Both the position numbers and the translations under genes were made by a program. A model generated the notes under the pieces. That model ran no database searches and had not been told where the DNA came from. It was given only the letters and a program-made list of their open reading frames with translations. From positions 32,439 to 96,438 of the forward strand of contig CAZKBP010000022.1 in the NCBI GenBank assembly GCA_964551015.1: 64,000 nucleotides of DNA, given 5' to 3'. How positions within the stretch are numbered: position 1 is the stretch's first letter; the number at the start of each line of letters is the position of its first letter. Shown here one piece after another: positions 33,220-42,486 of the stretch. The stretch comes from CAZKBP01 sp964551015. GTDB taxonomy: Bacteria > Bacteroidota > Bacteroidia > Cytophagales > Microscillaceae.

Positions 33220-35655
33220 ATGAATAGATTTTACTTATTATGGTTCCTTGTCGTGGGGAGTCTGCCTTCCATGCTTTTTGCACAAAACCTGCCCGAGATT
33301 GCCTACAAAACGAAAGATATGCAGCGTTATGAGGGCTACTTTGACTTCTACTGGGACGAAAACAAGGGAGAAATATGGTTAGAAGTGGATAAGCTCAATC
33401 AAGAATTTCTCTATGTCAATTCTCTACCCGCCGGAGTGGGTTCTAATGACATTGGGCTAGACAGAGGGCAATTGGGCAATACCCGAGTGGTCAAATTCCA
33501 GCGGATTGGCCCCAAAGTACTTTTGATAGAACCCAACTACGATTACCGTGCTGAAAACGGTAGCCCGGAGGAAAAAGTCTCCGTAGAGCAAGCCTTTGCT
33601 CAGTCGGTACTCTGGGGTTTTGAGGTCGGTGCCCAAACGGGAGATCGTGTCTTAGTGAATGCCACCTCGTTTTATATGCAAGATGCACACGGAGTAAGCC
33701 CAACGCTCCGCCAAAGAAATCAGGGTAATTACAAACTAGAAGCCTCTCGCTCTGCTATTTATTTGCCTCGCACCAAGAATTTTCCCCAAAATACGGAAGT
33801 AGAAGCGATTTTGACCTTCGTGGGAAGCCCCGAAGGTCGCTATGTGCGCCAAGTGGTTCCCTCTCCCGAAGCGATTACGGTACGCCAGCATCACTCCTTT
33901 GTACAATTACCAGACAATGGCTACCAACCTCGCAAGCTGGACCCAAGGGCGGGCTACTTTGGCATCACTTATCAGGATTATGCCAATCCCTTGGGAGAGC
34001 CATTAGAAGAACGCTATCTCGTGCGCCACCGCTTGCAAAAGAAAAACCCAAGAGCCGAAATCAGTGAAGCCGTGGAGCCTATTGTTTATTACATTGATCC
34101 GGCTACACCCGAACCCATTCGTAGTGCCATGCTCGATGGCGCCCGCTGGTGGAATCAAGCCTTTGAAGCGGCTGGTTATCGGGATGCTTTCCAAGTGAAG
34201 TTGCTCCCAACGGATGCCGACCCTATGGACGTGCGTTACAATGTGGTGCAATGGGTCCATCGCGCCACCCGAGGCTGGTCTTACGGGGCTTCGGTACGCG
34301 ACCCCCGCACGGGCGAGATTATCAAAGGGCACGTTACTTTGGGTTCGCTCCGTCTGCGGCAAGATTACCTGATCGCGGAAGGCTTGTTAGCGCCTTATGA
34401 AGCAGGTAAAGACGCTCCCGAAGCGATGCAAGAGATTGCCCTAGCCCGCCTGAGACAATTAGTGGCTCACGAAATTGGACATACGCTGGGCTTGGCACAT
34501 AACTACGCAGCCAGTACGGTGAGTCGTGCCTCAGTAATGGATTATCCACATCCTTACATTCAAGTCAAAGCAGGTCAACTGGACTGGTCAGAGGCTTATG
34601 ATACGGATATTGGAGAATGGGACAAGGTAGCGATTCGCTATGGTTATAGTGATTTTCCGGAGGATACAGATGAAGAAATCGCCTTGAATCAAATTATTCA
34701 AGATGCCCTGGAAGCAGGACTTTATTTTATCTCAGATGCAGATGCGCGCCCCTTGGGTAGTGCTCATCCTAAGGCACATCTTTGGGATAATGGCCAAGAT
34801 GCTACCGAAGAACTTAATCGAATCATGGAGGTGCGTAAGGTCGCCTTAGAGCAATTTTCTGAAAAAAATATCCCCGAAGGACAGCCTTATTTTACTCTGG
34901 AAAAGGCATTAGTTCCGATTTATTTACTGCACCGCTATCAAGTAGAGGCGGCTGCCAAAGTCTTGGGAGGTTTGGACTACAGCTATGCACTCAGGGGCGA
35001 CGGGCAAACTGTAACCGCATTTATCCCCCCGCAAGCTCAAGAAAAAGCCTTAGCAGCCTTGCTCAACACGATCAAGCCAGAGAACTTAATTTTGCCCGAA
35101 CGGATTATTAAGCTCATTCCACCACCTCCCCTCAGCTACGGGCGAGATCGGGAATATTTTCCAGTGCATACCCAATCTACTTTTGATCCTATTACAGCCG
35201 CTGAGGTGGCGGCAGATATGACCATACGCACGATTCTGCAACCCGAAAGAGCCGCTCGGCTCATTGAGCAGAGAAGTCGCAACAATGCCCTGCCCGGTTT
35301 TGATCAAGTATTAGCAACCCTGATTGAAAACACTTGGCGTGCCCAAGCTGAAAACGGGCTAGAGGGTGCGATTCACCGTAAGGTCAATGACGTAGTTCTC
35401 TTCCATATGATGCATTTGGCTAGCCATACGGAGGTAAGTAGTGCTATTAAATCCCAAGTCTACTGGGAGTTGAATCGCTTAAAGGAATGGCTAGAGGAGC
35501 AGAATTTCTCTGGGCACGGCTGGAATGAGCATTTTTACTTTGCCGAAGAGGAGATAGACCGCTTCTTGGATAACCCTGAACCTCTTCCTCTGCCCGAACC
35601 AGTAGACCCACCCGCGGGCTCACCCATCGGATGTGGGGGCTTCTTTGAAAATTGA
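33220..35655 (+). CDS. Secreted zinc metalloprotease (DUF5117/DUF4953 type)
   Basis: The 811-residue protein has a signal peptide (LWFLVVGSLPSMLFAQ), a DUF5117-like N-terminal region (about 20-200, GYFDFYWDENKGEIWLEVDKL) and a DUF4953-like catalytic region. The metzincin zinc motif HEIGHTLGLAH is at 417-427 (H417, E418, H421, H427), followed by a Met-turn candidate in SVMDYPHPYIQ. That is the expected arrangement for gluzincin/metzincin-type secreted proteases. The C-terminus is proline-rich (PLPLPEPVDPPAG), with a single Cys near the end. There is no T9SS domain, so it is probably periplasmic or outer-membrane associated. A terminator follows the stop codon. Confidence 0.9.
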   Translation: MNRFYLLWFLVVGSLPSMLFAQNLPEIAYKTKDMQRYEGYFDFYWDENKGEIWLEVDKLNQEFLYVNSLPAGVGSNDIGLDRGQLGNTRVVKFQRIGPKVLLIEPNYDYRAENGSPEEKVSVEQAFAQSVLWGFEVGAQTGDRVLVNATSFYMQDAHGVSPTLRQRNQGNYKLEASRSAIYLPRTKNFPQNTEVEAILTFVGSPEGRYVRQVVPSPEAITVRQHHSFVQLPDNGYQPRKLDPRAGYFGITYQDYANPLGEPLEERYLVRHRLQKKNPRAEISEAVEPIVYYIDPATPEPIRSAMLDGARWWNQAFEAAGYRDAFQVKLLPTDADPMDVRYNVVQWVHRATRGWSYGASVRDPRTGEIIKGHVTLGSLRLRQDYLIAEGLLAPYEAGKDAPEAMQEIALARLRQLVAHEIGHTLGLAHNYAASTVSRASVMDYPHPYIQVKAGQLDWSEAYDTDIGEWDKVAIRYGYSDFPEDTDEEIALNQIIQDALEAGLYFISDADARPLGSAHPKAHLWDNGQDATEELNRIMEVRKVALEQFSEKNIPEGQPYFTLEKALVPIYLLHRYQVEAAAKVLGGLDYSYALRGDGQTVTAFIPPQAQEKALAALLNTIKPENLILPERIIKLIPPPPLSYGRDREYFPVHTQSTFDPITAAEVAADMTIRTILQPERAARLIEQRSRNNALPGFDQVLATLIENTWRAQAENGLEGAIHRKVNDVVLFHMMHLASHTEVSSAIKSQVYWELNRLKEWLEEQNFSGHGWNEHFYFAEEEIDRFLDNPEPLPLPEPVDPPAGSPIGCGGFFEN

Positions 35656-35671
35656 GCCGATCAGATGGACG

Positions 35672-35700
35672 AACGTACGGGAATCTATTCCTGTACGTTT
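35672..35700 (+). terminator. Terminator of the metalloprotease gene
   Basis: AACGTACGGGAA (35672-35683) pairs with TTCCTGTACGTT (35688-35699) with one G-U pair and a TCTA loop. The short T-rich tail follows, 16 bases after the stop codon. Confidence 0.65.
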
Positions 35701-35834
35701 ATTCAACTAAGAGAAGAGAGAAAATTCTCTGGCTATGCATTGGGATTACCATGGGGTTTTATTAGTTTTGCTAATATTTTCAATTGAGCATTAAAAAACC
35801 AATAGCCTCTGTTCTTATCAAGCTACCCAAATAT

Positions 35835-36158
35835 ATGGAAATTCAAGCACAGATTAATTATCTGGTCAAAAACGTAGAGAGTTTAGAAATTAAAATCAAT
35901 CAAATAGAATTAAACCTCGAGGATTACACAGGAAGTTTTGATAAAATAGAAGATATGATGACACAAATTCTGAGTATCAATCAGGAAATGCTACAAAGAA
36001 TTGGTCAGCAAGAGGATAGAATAGAGAACCTTTATGAGATTGTACATCAGAATACTTCCATTATCCACCAGAATACGGCGGTTATTGAGCAAAATACAGA
36101 GACTATTCGGCAACTGACCGACTATCTCAGACAACCTCCTAGAAATGGTGGTAACTAA
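35835..36158 (+). CDS. Small coiled-coil protein with heptad repeats, 107 aa
   Basis: The frame is open from 35784 (TTG), but ATG 35835 (MEIQAQINYLVKNVESLE) is the natural start. The whole protein is predicted to be helical coiled coil. The end contains a regular seven-residue repeat: IVHQNTS, IIHQNTA, VIEQNTE, TIRQLTD, where hydrophobic positions recur and an Asn-Thr pair sits in each turn. There is no signal peptide or membrane segment. Similar short proteins are found as cytoplasmic oligomeric tethers or as companions of filament systems, but I do not recognise a family. It stands alone on the plus strand and converges with the alpha/beta hydrolase gene. Confidence 0.65.
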   Translation: MEIQAQINYLVKNVESLEIKINQIELNLEDYTGSFDKIEDMMTQILSINQEMLQRIGQQEDRIENLYEIVHQNTSIIHQNTAVIEQNTETIRQLTDYLRQPPRNGGN

Positions 36159-36226
36159 AATCTAGAGCAGTTATGACCACAAGGCTGTTTTGTTTTAGTC
36201 AAATCTCACCTTATCCTTTGGTAAAA

Positions 36227-37084
36227 TCAAGAGTCAGAAAGATACTTCAAAATGGCTTTTTTAATCAAGTCAGGGCGTTTCCAAGGAATTAAATGATTTA
36301 ATTTTTCCACAAAAACGGTATCCACAGGAGCGTTCGTTATCATTCGTTCTCCAAATTCAGAATTGGCGATAGGCACTAATTTGTCTTTGTGCCCGTGAAT
36401 AAAAGTAGTGGGTGCTTGAATCTGGCTCCAATGAGGAAGCATTTTCTCGAGCTCTTCCACGTGAGAAAGCTTTTCATCATTCGTGACGCGGACCACGCTG
36501 GGTAATAACCAACGAAAAGGAGGCCAATCCGCCGGATAAGAAACCCAGAAAATACGCTCATTTTCGGGGTCAACGGCGGGAGCCGCCATCACCAAGGCTC
36601 CTACCAACTCAGGATAATCCATAGCGACTCTGGCAATGACAGGCCCACCATATGAATGCCCTACCAGAATGGGCGCCTGCTTACTTTGATTCATTTCCAG
36701 AAGAGGTTTGAGCAATGCTGCTTGTTTTTGAATAGAAGTTTCTACTTTTCCAAAGTCTGAATAACCATAGCCGGGGCGATCCACGGAAATCAGGCGTGCC
36801 TTGGCAGTCAAGCTGGAATCTTTCATAAAAGAGAGAAAATCTTTTAATGAACCGGGCGCACCGTGTACAAAGACGACCATAGGCAAGGTGCTATCTTTGG
36901 CTACTTCCAAATAATTGATGGTACGGCCATCAAAATCGTATTGCTTAACTTGCGGATCAAGCGGTTCATTCTCAAAGGCTTTATGAATTTTTTTATTACT
37001 CATACGAAAGCGGAAACACGAGGGAAAAAATTGTAAGGCTACCACCAAGACAAGGACGAGGATCAGATAACGGAAGCGAAACAT
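36227..37084 (-). CDS. Alpha/beta-hydrolase, possibly a lipoprotein
   Basis: The 285-residue protein has an N-terminal hydrophobic segment ending in a possible lipobox (LQFFPSC), then a canonical alpha/beta-hydrolase: oxyanion-side motif VFVHGAPGSLKDF, SVDRPGYGYSDFG, nucleophile elbow VGHSYGGPV and a C-terminal THGHKDKLVPIANSE...LNHLIPW region that supplies the Asp and His. It should be a serine hydrolase (esterase, lipase or peptidase-like) in the envelope. The substrate is not deducible. It lies downstream of a truncated thioesterase gene with a hairpin between them. Confidence 0.88.
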   Translation of the reverse strand: MFRFRYLILVLVLVVALQFFPSCFRFRMSNKKIHKAFENEPLDPQVKQYDFDGRTINYLEVAKDSTLPMVVFVHGAPGSLKDFLSFMKDSSLTAKARLISVDRPGYGYSDFGKVETSIQKQAALLKPLLEMNQSKQAPILVGHSYGGPVIARVAMDYPELVGALVMAAPAVDPENERIFWVSYPADWPPFRWLLPSVVRVTNDEKLSHVEELEKMLPHWSQIQAPTTFIHGHKDKLVPIANSEFGERMITNAPVDTVFVEKLNHLIPWKRPDLIKKAILKYLSDS

Positions 37085-37094
37085 AGATCAAATT

Positions 37095-37130
37095 GATAAC
37101 TTGTTAGTCAAAGCTATCTAACAAGTTATC
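37095..37130. other. Hairpin between truncated thioesterase and hydrolase genes
   Basis: GATAACTTGTTAG (37095-37107) is perfectly complementary to CTAACAAGTTATC (37118-37130), with a 10-base loop. No T-run follows on either strand, so it may be an inefficient terminator, an operator-like dyad or an RNA processing site. Confidence 0.5.
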
Positions 37131-37167
37131 CGAGGAGAAGGTTGATAATTTTTTCAGCGCGCCTGTT

Positions 37168-37476
37168 TTACTTGGGTGCTTTAGTTCGCATACGAGCAAT
37201 CACCGCGCTACAACGTGCTACTTCCTCCTCGTTATGATAAAGTATGCCTTCCGTATAAATTTCATTCACCTCTTGGCTCGTGTCAGTAATACGCCCGACG
37301 GCTCTAATTTTACCTTCTCGAATGGGCTTTTGAAAGTGAATATGAAGGCTTTTTGTTACGCAAACTTTCTCAGGATCAGTCATCTGCCCCCAGGCACTAA
37401 AAGTACAGGCGTCGTCCAGAAGGCGAAAAATAACCGAGCCGTGCATAATGCCTCCTCCGTGAAAAAACCTTTGCAA
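37168..37476 (-). pseudogene. PaaI-like hotdog thioesterase, 5'-truncated at a repeat
   Basis: The frame (from TTG 37476, residues QRFFHGGGIMHGSVIF) has the hotdog-fold core of PaaI/YbgC-type acyl-CoA thioesterases: HGGGIMHGSVIFRLLDDA, then LHIHFQKPIREG and EVARCSAVIARMR. The N-terminal part normally present in this family (roughly 30-50 residues) is missing. A TAG lies 3 codons before the TTG and the sequence just upstream is the left end of the repeat element at 37486. This suggests the 5' end was lost at an insertion or rearrangement. A shorter product from ATG 37444 would lack even more of the fold, so it is likely inactive. Confidence 0.7.
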
Positions 37477-37485
37477 ATTATTCTA

Positions 37486-37610
37486 ATACCAATTCGTATC
37501 CTTAATGGTTGTATATGGGTTCTAATTCAAACGCAAGATAGTCCTACTCTGTGGACAGTCGTCTGTGGACGGTCGACTAGCTTGTAAGCATCCGAAGGAC
37601 AGATTGGTAT
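37486..37610. repeat. Short element with terminal inverted repeats (ATACCAAT/ATTGGTAT)
   Basis: The 125-bp segment starts with ATACCAAT (37486-37493) and ends with its reverse complement ATTGGTAT (37603-37610), with further imperfect pairing inward (TCGTATCCTT vs AAGGACAG). It contains no ORF. The related element at 47198-47337 ends the same way (ATTGGTRTAACTC extended end). It directly abuts the truncated thioesterase, so it looks like a MITE-type insertion or remnant. No transposase is nearby. Confidence 0.55.
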
Positions 37611-37623
37611 AACTCCTAGATGC

Positions 37624-38325
37624 TCAATGCGAGTTTTTCACCTGCTGTTCTACCTGCTTCTTGATCGCCCAGATTTCGTCTAGCAGTCCTTTTTGATAAG
37701 GTTTGATCTCTTTTGATTTTAGAAAATGGAATTGCACATCCAAATAACCTGCCTGATCGTCCTGGAGCTTGTTTATTGCTGCCAAGGGATGTTCACTCGG
37801 AATATCTTCTACACTAAATAAATCTTCTAGCTCATCTTTGCTCAGCCTAAGTAAGTTTGGGCTTACGCCTCGGAGCCAGAGAAAAAGCATTTCCCACCGA
37901 TGGCCCAGCTTCGCCAGATGTGCTTGCCGAAGAGTAGGGTTAGCGATGGTGAGATTGTTATAAGAAGTGTAGATTGCTTTTAAGTTCATCTGTGCCTTCT
38001 CGATGGCTCGGCGCAATTCGTAATCTTTTAGTTTATCCTGATTTCCCCCGTGTGCTCGCCAAATATGATAGAGAAAAGAGCTTTCGGCATAATCTCCATC
38101 AATCAATCTACTGGATTGTACCAAGAGCATACTGGTCAATTCCTTAATTCTTTGATGATGTGCTAGCTGTTGTTTAGAAGCATCTAGCGAGAGCAATCGA
38201 TGAGGCAAGCGCACACGGGTTTGATTAAGTAATTGATACAGCCCATAGGAAGACAAGGATAAAGTCAGACCGAGTAAAATCGGATTTTCTAAGTAGTGAA
38301 GTACAAAATCTGTGAAATCCAGCAT
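37624..38325 (-). CDS. Membrane-anchored protein of unknown function, 233 aa
   Basis: The protein has one N-terminal hydrophobic segment (about 13-32, NPILLGLTLSLSSYGLYQLL) and a long soluble, mostly helical domain (HHQRIKELTSMLLVQSSRLIDG, ELRRAIEKAQMNLKAIYTSYNNL). There is no recognised family. The last residues (EIWAIKKQVEQQV) form an amphipathic helix. It ends close to the repeat element and is transcribed in the same direction as the larger membrane protein upstream (29 bases away). The two may form a unit. The sequence has no catalytic signature, so a structural or adaptor role is possible. Confidence 0.75.
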   Translation of the reverse strand: MLDFTDFVLHYLENPILLGLTLSLSSYGLYQLLNQTRVRLPHRLLSLDASKQQLAHHQRIKELTSMLLVQSSRLIDGDYAESSFLYHIWRAHGGNQDKLKDYELRRAIEKAQMNLKAIYTSYNNLTIANPTLRQAHLAKLGHRWEMLFLWLRGVSPNLLRLSKDELEDLFSVEDIPSEHPLAAINKLQDDQAGYLDVQFHFLKSKEIKPYQKGLLDEIWAIKKQVEQQVKNSH

Positions 38326-38354
38326 ACAAACGTTTCGTCAAAAAAATCGAGTTT

Positions 38355-39773
38355 TTACTCGCCGGGTAAGTACCAAAAAGGAATCACATAAAGGTAGCCT
38401 CGTTGGTCGTCAGGGTCGGGCTGGGCACTTTTGATAGTAAGCACATTTTTACCTGACTTAAAACGCTCCGCCGGAATGTAACTCAAAAAGCCTTCTTCAA
38501 AGCCATGGGCATCTCTATGGAAGATAAACTCCTGCCCTTGGTAAAGTGAATCATTAATCAATATCTGATAATAATCTTGCACACAGGCCAGCCGCTGTTG
38601 ATCCGTCAATTCCCGTTTACGGTATTTACTGAGCGAATCTGGTATCTCGGCTTCTTTGCAAAAGTCTTTAAAGTTTTGATCTAAGCGTTTGGGATAAGAG
38701 ATAAAAAGCCTCAGGTAAGAATCTTTGATTACATCTGATTGAATAGAAACGCCCGAGCGGCTCTGCGCTGTTTCCCGAAGATTATCATAATGAGCAGGCT
38801 CTATGATATGATAGGGAGAACCAGCTGTGTAATAAGATCTCGTATCAAAAACGCGCTGAGGGGCACGTTTTCTCAGCATTCCATAGAACAAAAATATATA
38901 AAAAGAAATCCCGATGATGGCTCCAACCACGTTGATTTTGCGCCGAGAGATGTGCGAGTAAAAGGTGAACATGATATACATCAGAGGGCGAAAAGTAAAC
39001 GGAAACACAAAGTTGGAAAAACCCCAGCTCAGTCGGAAGTGTAAACGAGCCAAGCGTTCGTGCTGATGAAATCGCTTATTACCCAGTATAGTAACCGCCA
39101 AACCGAATAAAATGAAGACTAAGCCAAAGGTGAAGAAAAACCACGCTTCATTTTCTGCAAAAACCTCAGGGGAAAATACGAGCTTGGACAGAGCGGTTAA
39201 AATATAGAAGAGCAGGTATATAAAAGTGATTCCTAAAAGCATCACCACGAACAGAGAGCACAGAGAGAAGAGAATGCTACAAGTTTTATCCAAGCGAGTG
39301 ATAAACCCTTCTAAGCTACCCAGACGCTGCTTGGCCTCTTGACGGTAATAATTGCTAAATTTTTTGAGCTGATCGTATTGGATATCTTGCGGAAACACAG
39401 AGAACAAACCCACCAAGCCGACCCAAAATGCCCGCAAGGCAAAATGTACTACAAAGGTAAGGATCAGCCCATAAGACACCGCGTAGAGCACCCCATAGAT
39501 CAAATTCACAAAGCTATATTCAATCCCATCTGCCTCGGACACAATGTGATAGACATAATAATCAAAAGCATAACTCAGGAAATCTGGCAGACCCAGGGTC
39601 AGATAGATCGCCACCCCCGAAATCAGCAGTTCAGGTTCCCAGCTTTGGCTCGCTACCTCCTGTATCCAGTTCTCGGCCTTTTTGCCCTCTTCTGGCTCGC
39701 TTGTACCATTGGGTGAGGGTACTTGGGGCGGTGTTTCTGAGTTGATTTCTTCTTCGTATTTCTTTTCCATCAT
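38355..39773 (-). CDS. Polytopic membrane protein of unknown function, 472 aa
   Basis: A charged, Pro/Glu-rich cytoplasmic N-terminus (about 1-40) is followed by about six hydrophobic segments (55-75, 85-115, 165-195, 205-230, 250-270, 275-295) and a long soluble C-terminal domain (about 300-472) rich in Tyr, Asp and Arg. That domain ends with a beta-rich segment (KNVLTIKSAQPDPDDQRGYLY). I do not recognise a family. The short gap to the next gene (37624-38325) on the same strand suggests co-transcription. A transport or envelope-organising role would be guesswork. Confidence 0.78.
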   Translation of the reverse strand: MMEKKYEEEINSETPPQVPSPNGTSEPEEGKKAENWIQEVASQSWEPELLISGVAIYLTLGLPDFLSYAFDYYVYHIVSEADGIEYSFVNLIYGVLYAVSYGLILTFVVHFALRAFWVGLVGLFSVFPQDIQYDQLKKFSNYYRQEAKQRLGSLEGFITRLDKTCSILFSLCSLFVVMLLGITFIYLLFYILTALSKLVFSPEVFAENEAWFFFTFGLVFILFGLAVTILGNKRFHQHERLARLHFRLSWGFSNFVFPFTFRPLMYIMFTFYSHISRRKINVVGAIIGISFYIFLFYGMLRKRAPQRVFDTRSYYTAGSPYHIIEPAHYDNLRETAQSRSGVSIQSDVIKDSYLRLFISYPKRLDQNFKDFCKEAEIPDSLSKYRKRELTDQQRLACVQDYYQILINDSLYQGQEFIFHRDAHGFEEGFLSYIPAERFKSGKNVLTIKSAQPDPDDQRGYLYVIPFWYLPGE

Positions 39774-39804
39774 TCAATCAAATTATAGCTTCACCAAACC
39801 AGTG

Positions 39805-40806
39805 CTACTTAAAACGTACCAAGGTAGCTCCGTAACCAAATTTTTCGCGTTGGGCATCCTGAAAATACTTAATATCCGCGTTCCCTGCTAAGCGTCGGTG
39901 AATCTCTTGGCGAAGCTTACCATTGCCCACTCCGTGAATGAATGTAATTTCGTACATCCCGCAAGCAATGGCACTCTCTAGATTTGTCTCGAAGACTTGC
40001 AGTTGTTGCTCCAAAATTTCGCCACTGTTGAGTTTTGCAAAGTCGGGCGTGATTTCTTCAATGTGCAAATCCACTTCAATCTTAGGAGGTTTGACCACGT
40101 AAGGCTTGCTTTCACTGGCTTTGTCTGTATTCTCAAACATTTTTTCCTTGATCTTCTGTGGATCAAGGCTGGTAGCTTTTTCTTCTTTCAAGGGAATGCT
40201 CTCTATTTTCTGATCCTGATCTATTTGTAAAACATAGGCTTCTTTTTTGAGAAGAGGTGCCTCTTGCTTACTTTTAAAAAAGGAATCTGCTCGGAACCGA
40301 ACCCGCTTCACCAGTGGCTCCTTGAGGGGCTGTGCGTTGAAGGTGAAGTATAAAAATTGAAAGATAAAAATGCCCCAATTTTCAAAGTCTTGCAAATCTA
40401 CCTCGTACACTTTGATAGAATCACGACTCTTCAGAGTAGCCGCATAAATACCTTGATAGCGTTGATTTTGCTCTTGCCCTAGTACGAAAGGCAAATCATA
40501 GTCCGTATTATTGATCAAATACATGCCGTAGCGACGATCATTTATCCCCCGAAAAGCCACGTAAATACCGTGATGTGAGAAGACCTTGGGTTTCACGGCT
40601 TGAGTAGGCTCTTCGGCTGATTTTATGATAGAATCATTGCCAAATTGAACCGATTCTTGCTGGTCAATCAAGACCACCTCGGTTTTTTTGACGGGAATAT
40701 GAAAACCTTCCTCAATCTCTACTTCTATGATGCTGTGATTGACAACTTTGCTGATGATTCCCTCTTCATTGGAGTGAATCATTCTTACCTTATCTCCAAT
40801 ATTCAT
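39805..40806 (-). CDS. DUF2027 and Smr-domain protein
   Basis: The 333-residue protein starts with a KOW-like segment (NIGDKVRMIHSNEEGIISKV) that fits the DUF2027 N-terminal domain, followed by a beta-rich middle (about 80-180). Its C-terminal Smr domain is about 245-333, with VDLHIEEITPDF and TFIHGVGNGKLRQEIHRRL as the MutS2-like Smr signatures (DLH and HGxGxG..R). Smr domains nick branched DNA or cleave RNA at stalled ribosomes. The exact role of this Bacteroidota family is unknown. It lies alone between the membrane protein and the DUF2279 gene on the same strand. Confidence 0.88.
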   Translation of the reverse strand: MNIGDKVRMIHSNEEGIISKVVNHSIIEVEIEEGFHIPVKKTEVVLIDQQESVQFGNDSIIKSAEEPTQAVKPKVFSHHGIYVAFRGINDRRYGMYLINNTDYDLPFVLGQEQNQRYQGIYAATLKSRDSIKVYEVDLQDFENWGIFIFQFLYFTFNAQPLKEPLVKRVRFRADSFFKSKQEAPLLKKEAYVLQIDQDQKIESIPLKEEKATSLDPQKIKEKMFENTDKASESKPYVVKPPKIEVDLHIEEITPDFAKLNSGEILEQQLQVFETNLESAIACGMYEITFIHGVGNGKLRQEIHRRLAGNADIKYFQDAQREKFGYGATLVRFK

Positions 40807-40943
40807 AGGCTTTTCTTCTAAAAAACACGAATCAGACCGAGCAAAAACTCCAAGAGATCAGTGCTGAGCGGCCATTTTTAACAAAAATACAAAATTAAAG
40901 TGTTTTTTATTCTACGCTGAAGGTAGTTTGCCTCAACTAGAGG

Positions 40944-42005
40944 CTAGAAAAACAAAAAATGAAAGCGAAACCCATCTACACGATTATACTCTAGGGCGGG
41001 AGCCGGCAGGCGGATCATATTGGCCAGATAAATCAATACCTTGGCCCATTTGCGCCGAGCAGGAATGGCGGTCAGGTCAACATCTAGCCCCAAGTAGTAT
41101 TGACGATAAGCATCTAAATCGCTCAGGGCTTCATTCTCAGATTCTCTGGCATACAGCATGTTGTCTGCCCCGTAGCCCAAGGCTAGATTGAGCCATTTGG
41201 GGTAGGCACTTTGCTCAGGCAAGAAGCGATCTATGTCAAACGACAGCCAGTAGGTCTGTCCATTATAATCTTTGAGAATTTCTTCACTCAAACCTTCTCC
41301 CAATACGGCCGGTCTTTGGGAAGCTAATCCGCTGCGATAGAAAGAAAATTTCGGATGAATGCGCACTTCGTTCCAGAGCGCGTATTGCGCATACAAAAAA
41401 GCCGAGCCACTGGTATTGGCCAGAAAATCTCCCCAAGAAGCACCATATTCGGAAGAAAAACCATCCATAATCTCAATGGGCGTCATCAAGATCACCCCCG
41501 TGATGGCTCCCCAAAACATGGCTCGCTTTTCGGGTAGCCCCGCCCAACGGTAAGCCTCGGCCCCTGCTCTACTGAAGTGATAAGCGGAGTAAAAATGCCC
41601 GACCTTATCCATTTGTTTCCATTGGGCATTATCATCAAAAAAATGAAAAGAGGTTTGCTCTCCCTCTTGATACCAGACCTGATAAAGCCCCGCCATGGTT
41701 GCCCCGTACAGCACTCCTCCGCCAATGAGCAAGGTACGTAAACGACGAGGATTGACACGGCTTGTTTGTAAAGAATCACGACTTGGGTAGAGACTAAGCG
41801 GTGAGAATTCGTCTATAGAAGTAAGATGAAAATCTTCTAAATCGGTTTGAGTCATGAGCCCCACTCCTACTTCAGGCTCAATGCTCTGGAGTCGCTCCTG
41901 TGCCTGTAGCGCAGAAAATGCTCCCAAACAACAAGCTTCTAGCAACAAATAAACGAGGGGAGTGATGCTTTGCTTGAGTTTGGAAGGTAGAAGAAGAAAT
42001 TTCAT
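40944..42005 (-). CDS. DUF2279 (YfiM-like) envelope protein
   Basis: The 353-residue protein has a hydrophobic leader-like start (VYLLLEACCLGAFSALQAQ) and the DUF2279 signature around 130-230: DKVGHFYSAYHFSRAGAEAYRWAG with Gly/His-rich short helices, then EIMDGFSSEYGASWGDFLAN. These are the conserved DK.GH and DG.S..YG.S..D motifs of the family. Known members are small envelope proteins of unknown function. The C-terminal 120 residues are beta-rich and may form a barrel. It is divergent from the HPt gene, with a 480-base intergenic region between them. Confidence 0.85.
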   Translation of the reverse strand: MKFLLLPSKLKQSITPLVYLLLEACCLGAFSALQAQERLQSIEPEVGVGLMTQTDLEDFHLTSIDEFSPLSLYPSRDSLQTSRVNPRRLRTLLIGGGVLYGATMAGLYQVWYQEGEQTSFHFFDDNAQWKQMDKVGHFYSAYHFSRAGAEAYRWAGLPEKRAMFWGAITGVILMTPIEIMDGFSSEYGASWGDFLANTSGSAFLYAQYALWNEVRIHPKFSFYRSGLASQRPAVLGEGLSEEILKDYNGQTYWLSFDIDRFLPEQSAYPKWLNLALGYGADNMLYARESENEALSDLDAYRQYYLGLDVDLTAIPARRKWAKVLIYLANMIRLPAPALEYNRVDGFRFHFLFF

Positions 42006-42486
42006 GTTTTTTAGAATTTAGGAATTAGAATACAGGCATAAGAAGCTAGCATACAGAGCTGCAAAACCTATGATGGTCGAGATGATTGCCATCGCGAAAA
42101 CTACTTTCTAGGGGTTCAGAACTACCTTTTAGCTAAATTATTATAGGTTGCACCCGCAAAATCGTTGCGCACTTGAGATAATTTATGTATTTTTATCGGT
42201 AAACAACATGAATTGATCGCTCAATGAATATTCTGATATTTCACACAACCAATCGTTAAGCAAATGCCTTCCTATCGAGGGAGCCTTATTTTGTTTCACC
42301 AAACTTTAATGCATAAGCACCATACTCATCCATTTATTTAACTTAAAAACTTTGCAACCACGCTTTTTTTCACGGCCAAAGGGCACCTTTGTTCCAATAA
42401 AATTTAAAAAATCAGTTTTTCATCAGGCCCGACCACTACCCTAACACATTCTATAAGATAGCATTTAGCCATTGATCTCAAATTTT
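42006..42486. other. Intergenic region with divergent promoters
   Basis: No credible gene. It separates the divergent DUF2279 and HPt genes and is AT-rich. I do not see a strong TTTG-N19-TAnnTTTG match, a terminator or a repeat. The open frame that reaches 42472 uses TTG and only extends the HPt gene. Confidence 0.45.
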
